Assembly: GCA_014381385.1 (NCBI GenBank)
Contig: JACNLR010000173.1
Span: forward strand, 1 to 5,846
From: Planctomycetota bacterium
GTDB lineage: Bacteria; Planctomycetota; Phycisphaerae; Phycisphaerales; SM1A02
DNA length: 5,846 nt
Reading direction: 5' to 3'
The translations under genes were made by a program, and so were the position numbers. The notes below the pieces were generated by a model that made no database searches, was not told where the DNA came from, and saw nothing but the letters and a program-made list of their open reading frames with translations. Every line of letters begins with the position of its first letter. The stretch's first letter is position 1. Shown one piece after another: positions 1 to 3,990 of this stretch.

Positions 1-257
1 GCGTCTTTGAGGGCAAAGTTGTTTCAACACGTGACTTTGGTGCATTCATTGAAATCGCTCCCGGAACTGATGGCATGTGCCACATATCTGAACTTGCAGA
101 TGGTTTTGTCGACAAGGTCGAAAACATTTGCAAGACAGGCGATAAAATTAAAGTGAAGGTCATCGCTGTAGATGACACCGGTCGTATTAAACTTTCAGTA
201 AAAGCGTTGCTAAAAGATGCAGCGAAGGATGCTGAAAAAGAGACCGTGGAAAACTAA
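1..257 (+). CDS. pnp: Polynucleotide phosphorylase, C-terminal fragment (S1 domain)
   Basis: This is the 3' end of a gene that starts outside the window; whole codons begin at base 3 and give 84 residues before TAA at 255-257. The fragment is an S1 RNA-binding domain of the OB fold: it opens VFEGKVVSTRDFGAFIEI, continues through GTDGMCHISEL, and ends GRIKLSVKALL, the pattern that closes bacterial PNPase. PNPase is a phosphate-dependent 3'-5' exoribonuclease that degrades mRNA, often within a degradosome, and S1 together with KH grips the substrate. After the domain there is only a short charged tail (KDAAKDAEKETVEN). Another S1 protein such as ribosomal protein S1 is possible, but the single terminal S1 unit followed by the KALL-type ending fits PNPase better. 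The next gene starts 3 nt downstream, so this gene probably heads or belongs to that operon. Confidence 0.87.
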   Translation, partial: VFEGKVVSTRDFGAFIEIAPGTDGMCHISELADGFVDKVENICKTGDKIKVKVIAVDDTGRIKLSVKALLKDAAKDAEKETVEN

Positions 258-260
258 ATA

Positions 261-1076
261 ATGTTTTCTTGGACTTGGCTTATTGCAGGCACCGCTCTTG
301 GAGCGGTGTCTGTTTTGCCATATACAATTTGGCGGCACAAGCGTGACGCGAAGCGTACTAACGAAGCGCGCAAACGAGCGCAAGCGTCAGAACGCATGGC
401 TGAAATTGGCAATATGACCTCAGGGCTTGCACACGAGATTAAAAATCCACTTTCAACGGTTGGCTTAAACGCCCAATTGCTCGCAGAAGACATCGATTGC
501 CTCGATGCCCCAGAAAAAGAAAAAGTAAAGATTGTAAAACGACTTGATTCACTTTCAAGGGAAGTTCACAGGTTGAAGGGGATACTCGACGACTTCCTGC
601 AATTCGCTGGTCGTATGAAATTGCACTGCGAACGCATTGACTTGCGCGAAGTGCTTTCTGAACTTGAGGATTTTTATCATCCACAGTGCGATAGTGAAGG
701 GATTGTATTGCGAATGCAATTACCAGAGGAGCCAGTTATTGCAAACATTGACGCCTCGCTATTGAAACAGGCCGTACTGAATTTGCTCATTAATGCAACG
801 CATGCCATGTCGGAAAGCGAACAAAAGGAATTGATGATTCGCCTTGTTGTCGATGCAAGCGAAGCGTGCATACATATTATTGATACTGGCAAGGGCATTG
901 CAGAAGATAGCATCGATGAAATTTTCCATCCCTATGTTTCAACAAAACAAGGTGGCACAGGACTTGGCTTGCCAACCACGATGCGTATTGTTCAAGAGCA
1001 CGAGGGGCACATCCACGTGAACTCCACGGTTGGTCAGGGCAGCGACTTTACAGTATGTGTACCATTACACACGTAA
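261..1076 (+). CDS. Small membrane-anchored sensor histidine kinase
   Basis: This 271-residue protein is an ATP-dependent autophosphorylating kinase of the two-component type. One hydrophobic segment at about residues 4-24 is followed by a basic stretch (WRHKRDAKR), predicting a single membrane anchor with the catalytic part in the cytoplasm. A short helical linker leads to the HisKA dimerisation domain at about 47-115, with the H box HEIKNPL and phosphoacceptor His58. The HATPase_c domain follows: N box NLLINAT (174-180, Asn178), G1 box DTGKGI (208-213), F box IFHPYVSTK and G2 box GGTGLGL (231-237). All catalytic motifs are intact. No PAS, HAMP or extracellular domain is visible, so the signal probably comes through the membrane segment or a partner protein. 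The start ATG lies 3 nt after the pnp stop with only a weak purine stretch (GTGGAAA) upstream, suggesting coupled translation. The HEIKNPL box resembles NtrB-like kinases. No response regulator is adjacent on this strand; the REC-ANTAR gene beyond the convergent junction is a candidate partner by inference only. Confidence 0.93.
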   Translation: MFSWTWLIAGTALGAVSVLPYTIWRHKRDAKRTNEARKRAQASERMAEIGNMTSGLAHEIKNPLSTVGLNAQLLAEDIDCLDAPEKEKVKIVKRLDSLSREVHRLKGILDDFLQFAGRMKLHCERIDLREVLSELEDFYHPQCDSEGIVLRMQLPEEPVIANIDASLLKQAVLNLLINATHAMSESEQKELMIRLVVDASEACIHIIDTGKGIAEDSIDEIFHPYVSTKQGGTGLGLPTTMRIVQEHEGHIHVNSTVGQGSDFTVCVPLHT

Positions 1077-1951
1077 TGCGTGTACTTGTCTTGTATAATC
1101 CAGTTTCAGGTCGCGGCAAAGCCTGCCATTTGGCGGTTGCAATTGCGCAGCAGTTTTTACAATCACCATGCGATGTGGAATTGATTCAAACACAAGCAGG
1201 TGATCCACAGAAATGGCTTACCCCTAAACTTGCCTTTAAACCAGACGCCGTCATCGCTGTAGGGGGAGATGGAACTCTGCGGCAAGTTGCGAGTGTACTC
1301 GCAGGCAGTACAGTCCCAGTTTATCACGCTGGTTCTGGTACCGAGAACCTATTTGCAAAATCGATGAATACGAACAGGGCAACTCCAGAGAGTGTTGCTA
1401 ACGCGGTATTTGGTGGCGAGAGAATAGAAATAGATACCGCAACCGCAAATGGGAAATTTATGCTCTTGATGGCATCGGTTGGCTTTGATGCAGAAGTCGT
1501 TACTGACCTTGCAGAAACTCGCGGAAACTCAATCACACATTTTTCGTACATCATGCCGTTCGTGCGGCAGTTATTAAAATGGAAGACACCTGAAATCACA
1601 ATTGCTGTTGATGGCAAAGTTATTCTGCAAAACAAAAAGGGTTGGGCGGTTGTTGCAAACAGTAAACAGTACGCCCGCGGTCTAAACCCCGCAAGAAACG
1701 CAAACATAACTGACGGAAAACTTGATGTTGTCTTTTTGCCACTTGCAGGTCGCTTGAGTTTGCTTAAGTGGATTCGTCTTATGCACCGAGGTACACACTT
1801 ACATCACCAAGATGTAATCTACGCTTCGGGTTGCGAAATAGAAGTAAGTACTACCAGTCCCGCGCCTTGGCAACTTGACGGCGATTCGATTGGTGAAGCA
1901 ACAAAAATGAAACTTGTTTGCGTCCCAAAGTCGTTACACGTACTTTCGTAA
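1076..1951 (+). CDS. Diacylglycerol kinase catalytic-domain protein (YegS/BmrU-like lipid kinase)
   Basis: This 291-residue protein belongs to the DAGK_cat family of soluble lipid kinases, which phosphorylate diacylglycerol or related lipids with ATP at the membrane surface. The nucleotide-binding region starts VLVLYNPVSGRGKA (about 3-16) and carries the hallmark VGGDGTLRQV (62-71), with GGDGT as phosphate-binding loop. The next family motif reads HAGSGTENLFAKS (84-96), where many relatives have GTGNDFAR. The C-terminal beta-sandwich half shows SVGFDAEV, ITDGKLDVV (211-219) and WQLDGD (265-270). Length is normal for the family. The ATG at 1076 shares its A with the TAA stop of the kinase gene (TAATG) and puts the conserved MRVLVLYNP at the N terminus; an in-frame ATG at 1055 would add only seven unconserved residues and a longer overlap. 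No Shine-Dalgarno sequence is visible, so translation is probably coupled. The family also includes NAD and sphingosine kinases, and the real substrate cannot be read from sequence. Confidence 0.88.
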   Translation: MRVLVLYNPVSGRGKACHLAVAIAQQFLQSPCDVELIQTQAGDPQKWLTPKLAFKPDAVIAVGGDGTLRQVASVLAGSTVPVYHAGSGTENLFAKSMNTNRATPESVANAVFGGERIEIDTATANGKFMLLMASVGFDAEVVTDLAETRGNSITHFSYIMPFVRQLLKWKTPEITIAVDGKVILQNKKGWAVVANSKQYARGLNPARNANITDGKLDVVFLPLAGRLSLLKWIRLMHRGTHLHHQDVIYASGCEIEVSTTSPAPWQLDGDSIGEATKMKLVCVPKSLHVLS

Positions 1952-1998
1952 ATCTAGATTCCAAAACATTTGTTTGGACCACGGAGGGGCAGAGGAAT

Positions 1999-2015
1999 AC
2001 AATGTATTGCATTGT
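1999..2015 (+). terminator. Weak hairpin downstream of the lipid kinase gene
   Basis: ACAATG and CATTGT form a 6-bp stem around a 5-nt loop about 47 nt after the lipid kinase stop. The stretch just after it is moderately T-rich (TTCAATTCTTATCT), but the stem is AT-rich and there is no true U run, so this is at best a weak intrinsic terminator. The left arm also overlaps a near-perfect palindrome, AATACA-A-TGTATT, at 1996-2008. That palindrome could instead be a protein-binding site. Confidence 0.25.
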
Positions 2016-2038
2016 TCAATTCTTATCTCAACGGTTCT

Positions 2039-2056
2039 GTGGTAAATTCCTACCAC
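2039..2056. terminator. Hairpin in the convergent intergenic gap, possible bidirectional terminator
   Basis: GTGGTA and TACCAC form a perfect 6-bp stem with a 6-nt loop, 13 nt past the stop codon of the response regulator gene and about 88 nt past that of the lipid kinase gene. A hairpin placed where two transcription units converge is a natural candidate terminator for both. Neither strand shows a strong U tract after it, so the function is inferred from position. Confidence 0.3.
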
Positions 2057-2068
2057 GTTCATCTATAC

Positions 2069-2683
2069 TTAGAGTAGCCCGTCACTGTCGATGACAGCCC
2101 TCGCAACCTTGGCGATGGATTTTCGTGAGCTCCGCGATTGCTTTTGCAACAATTTCATTGCTTCTGGTTCGGAGATGTTTTTGCGTTTCACAATAATCCA
2201 TTTCGCACGTTCGATGAGTTTTCGGTCATCAAGGCGTTGTGTTAAATCTACAATTTGGCTACGTTGATCAATATGATCAATGTAGCGTTGCCAAGCAACG
2301 GAAAGACCAGCGCTGATTTGTTCGATGGAAGCCGGTTTTAAGAGATACCCAAAAACGCCTGCTGCAATACTGTTTCGAAGAAACGTTTCATCCGAATACG
2401 CCGTTAGCATGACTACTGGAATGTCGTGTTCGTGGAATATAATTTGTGCGGCCTGCATACCGTTCATGACAGGCATTTGAATATCAAGAAGCGCGATGTC
2501 TGGTCGTTCTTCGTGCACTTTTTCTATTGCCTCTTGGCCATTTTTACAAGGACCAATGATTTCAAACCCGAGAACCTTCAACAACCCGATAATGCCCTGC
2601 ACAACGAGCAGTTCATCGTCTGCCACTAGTACCTTTGTTGGAGTTTCCGGTAGAGATAGGTTTTCTGTGTTTGACGGTGTCAT
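2069..2683 (-). CDS. Response regulator with REC and ANTAR (RNA-binding) domains
   Basis: This 204-residue regulator belongs to the AmiR/NasT-like group. The receiver domain spans about residues 16-135: acidic pair Asp22-Asp23 (VADDE), phosphoacceptor Asp67 (LLDIQMP), Thr94 (LTAYSD) and Lys116 (LLKPA), so the complete phosphorylation site is present. A helical linker (YIDHIDQRS) leads to the ANTAR three-helix domain at about 145-200, recognisable from RKLIERAKWIIVKRKNISEPEAMKLLQKQSR and the closing IAKVARAVI (longest piece quoted is split: RKLIERAKWII, then NISEPEAMKLLQ). ANTAR proteins usually bind paired hexaloop hairpins in leader mRNAs and prevent termination. The usual Gly after AK is Trp here (AKWII). 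The ATG at 2683 is chosen because GGAAGGA lies 9 nt upstream; a TTG at 2719 would add 12 unconserved residues. The gene follows top6A on the same strand after about 109 nt, so shared transcription is possible but not shown. Confidence 0.9.
   Translation of the reverse strand: MTPSNTENLSLPETPTKVLVADDELLVVQGIIGLLKVLGFEIIGPCKNGQEAIEKVHEERPDIALLDIQMPVMNGMQAAQIIFHEHDIPVVMLTAYSDETFLRNSIAAGVFGYLLKPASIEQISAGLSVAWQRYIDHIDQRSQIVDLTQRLDDRKLIERAKWIIVKRKNISEPEAMKLLQKQSRSSRKSIAKVARAVIDSDGLL
2258..2286. repeat. 29-bp near-perfect palindrome inside the response regulator gene
   Basis: The arms GCTACGTTGATCA and TGATCAATGTAGC are inverted repeats matching at 12 of 13 positions around a 3-nt spacer (ATA). In plus-strand RNA the single mismatch becomes a G-U wobble, giving an uninterrupted 13-bp stem. 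In the regulator mRNA it is an A-C mismatch. The segment encodes the linker residues around YIDHIDQRS between REC and ANTAR. Outside it, TTGGC (2255-2259) and GCCAA (2290-2294) could extend the stem with an internal loop. Confidence 0.7.
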
Positions 2684-2692
2684 TCGTAGACG

Positions 2693-2699
2693 TCCTTCC
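2693..2699 (-). promoter_or_regulatory. Shine-Dalgarno sequence of the REC-ANTAR gene
   Basis: GGAAGGA on the minus strand sits 9 nt before the ATG at 2683. It is the clearest ribosome binding site in the window and decides the start of the regulator gene against the upstream TTG at 2719. Confidence 0.65.
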
Positions 2700-2721
2700 G
2701 TTCTTGCTGCGGGTGACAAAC

Positions 2722-2753
2722 GTAGTCACGTGGCAATGGCCAAGCAGTAGTCA
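2722..2753. repeat. Short repeats in the top6A-regulator gap
   Basis: The 7-mer GTAGTCA occurs at 2722-2728 and again at 2747-2753, 25 bp apart start to start. The first copy overlaps an inverted repeat GTGAC-N7-GTCAC at 2713-2729. Between the copies lies TGGCAATGGCCA (2731-2742), a 4-bp stem with a 4-nt loop. This 109-nt gap (2684-2792) therefore holds several candidate operator or leader-RNA elements ahead of the regulator gene. No convincing -35/-10 pair or strong terminator was found. The repeats are short enough to arise by chance. Confidence 0.3.
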
Positions 2754-2792
2754 TATTCTACAGCAAAAGCAGTGACGGTCTCTTCCTGTAAT

Positions 2793-3977
2793 TTAATCCA
2801 AGAAATCGCCTTCTTTTAAGCGTTGCGGGACGTATTCTTCGGTGACGTAGGAAATGTCTTTAGTAATCAAAGATTCGACTTCCATTTTAAAGCCGTTGTT
2901 GAGCATCGTCTTAATTTCACGTTGCCACTCGCGTTTACCTTCAAACCAAGGGTACGCAGCAATCTGTTTTGCACGAGTAATATCGCGGTCGTTCAACTCA
3001 ATTTTAACGTCATCGGATAAATCGAGGCGTTCATAGTCTTTGGATCGGATGCCCATGAATTTTGCATCTGGAATCGCCATGCGTTCCGATTCAAACGCTA
3101 AGTTGATTGAACCCTGCTTTATAACGCTATATATATAGTGCCCCCACGGGTCACAATCGAGTAAACAATAGACAGGGAGCTTGAGTTCTTCGTGCATGCG
3201 GTGCAACATTCTTCGAACACCTCGTGGCGGTTGCCCAGAACCCTCGGTCAAAATGCAGTTGTGCGTTTCCCAAAAACGATCTTCGTTGAAACGACTCCAA
3301 ACCGTATCTTTCTCTACATGCAAGATAAAATCTGCATCGCAATTTTTAAATTGCATGACATTTGGCTCGCATATACTTGGTATCGCATATCCGCCAGAAC
3401 CCATCTTGCGGCAATTGATTTCGTCGCCGTTGTCAACTACTGTAATATTACCGACCATAGTGCCGCGTTTCTTTGCAAAAACATGTAACTCTTCGCGTAA
3501 GCCATCGAGTGAAACTTCAAGGTCTTCTAAAATACCGTCGGACTCGCCTTGATCGTTAAACGTTTTTTCCTTTGTGCCTGGGATGGTGTGCAAACCCATG
3601 TAATACATACCCCGTAAACTCAAAGTTTTTTCGGCTGCAATCAAGTCTTTGCAACCTTTGGCAAGTAAGAGCGATTGCATAAACTTGCGTGACTGGCCAA
3701 GATTAAACAAACTTCTCGTTTGGGTATTAGAGCCCATCTCTAGAATTCGCTTCTTCTTGTTGTACTTCATATTTGTTACGGATCTGGTCGGTATCTCAAA
3801 CGTAGGCTCTTTTTGTCCGAGGCTCTTTTTAACGATGGACGTTGCTAGCGTTTCGATTTTCTTCACAGTGACAGCATCGCGTTTTTTGTCGACTGCTCGC
3901 TTCTGTGTTTTCTTTCCCGCTGTTTTTACGGGTACTTTTTTTGATATTTTTTTCTTTGCTGTTTTCTTCTTCGCCAT
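2793..3977 (-). CDS. top6A: DNA topoisomerase VI subunit A (Spo11/Top6A family)
   Basis: This 394-residue protein is the DNA-cleaving subunit of type IIB topoisomerase. Residues 1-40 are a lysine-rich extension starting MAKKKTAKKKISKK. The winged-helix (CAP-like) domain follows at about 85-170 and contains SLRGMYYMG (120-128); the second tyrosine, Tyr126, aligns with the catalytic position of Spo11 and archaeal Top6A, which attacks DNA to form a 5'-phosphotyrosyl break. The TOPRIM metal-binding domain occupies about 215-350, with Glu222 in HVEKD and the DxD pair Asp274/Asp276 in LLDCDPWGH. The segment GSGGYAIP (193-200) just before TOPRIM and GQPPRGVRR are also family-like. All catalytic residues are present, so the enzyme is predicted to be active. 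Its length is close to archaeal Top6A plus the basic tail. The ATG overlaps the top6B stop by one base (TAATG), implying coupled translation and balanced synthesis of the A2B2 complex. Acquisition from archaea is commonly proposed for bacterial copies; it cannot be decided here. Confidence 0.96.
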   Translation of the reverse strand: MAKKKTAKKKISKKVPVKTAGKKTQKRAVDKKRDAVTVKKIETLATSIVKKSLGQKEPTFEIPTRSVTNMKYNKKKRILEMGSNTQTRSLFNLGQSRKFMQSLLLAKGCKDLIAAEKTLSLRGMYYMGLHTIPGTKEKTFNDQGESDGILEDLEVSLDGLREELHVFAKKRGTMVGNITVVDNGDEINCRKMGSGGYAIPSICEPNVMQFKNCDADFILHVEKDTVWSRFNEDRFWETHNCILTEGSGQPPRGVRRMLHRMHEELKLPVYCLLDCDPWGHYIYSVIKQGSINLAFESERMAIPDAKFMGIRSKDYERLDLSDDVKIELNDRDITRAKQIAAYPWFEGKREWQREIKTMLNNGFKMEVESLITKDISYVTEEYVPQRLKEGDFLD

Positions 3978-3990
3978 TATTTTTTACCCC
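3975..3990 (-). promoter_or_regulatory. Stop-start overlap and A6 run at the top6B/top6A junction
   Basis: On the coding strand the junction reads GGGGTAAAAAATAATGG. The TAA stop of top6B shares its last base with the ATG of top6A, so a terminating ribosome can restart directly. The stop is preceded by AAA AAA. A -1 slip on this run would bypass TAA and read ATA-ATG into the top6A frame, giving a B-A fusion. The coupling reading is well supported by geometry; the slip is only a possibility. Confidence 0.6.

Noticed and set aside
1055..1075. Upstream ATG for the lipid kinase gene
   Set aside because: It adds only MCTITHV, which is not family-like, and lies inside the kinase gene. The TAATG overlap at 1076 places the conserved MRVLVLYNP at the N terminus.
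2039..2056. Hexaloop hairpin as an ANTAR target RNA
   Set aside because: The loop AATTCC has A at position 1 but lacks G at position 4, no suitable second hairpin stands next to it, and it lies after the genes and not in a leader.
2684..2719. TTG start for the REC-ANTAR gene adding 12 residues
   Set aside because: The ATG at 2683 has GGAAGGA at 9 nt spacing, and the extra residues translate across that ribosome binding site.
3127..3138. CTATATATATAG palindrome in top6A
   Set aside because: It encodes conserved-looking HYIYS residues of the TOPRIM region, so codon choice explains it.
3339..3354. GCAATTT/AAATTGC inverted repeat in top6A
   Set aside because: It has 7-bp arms in AT-rich coding sequence (MQFKNC) with no flanking extension; chance is sufficient.
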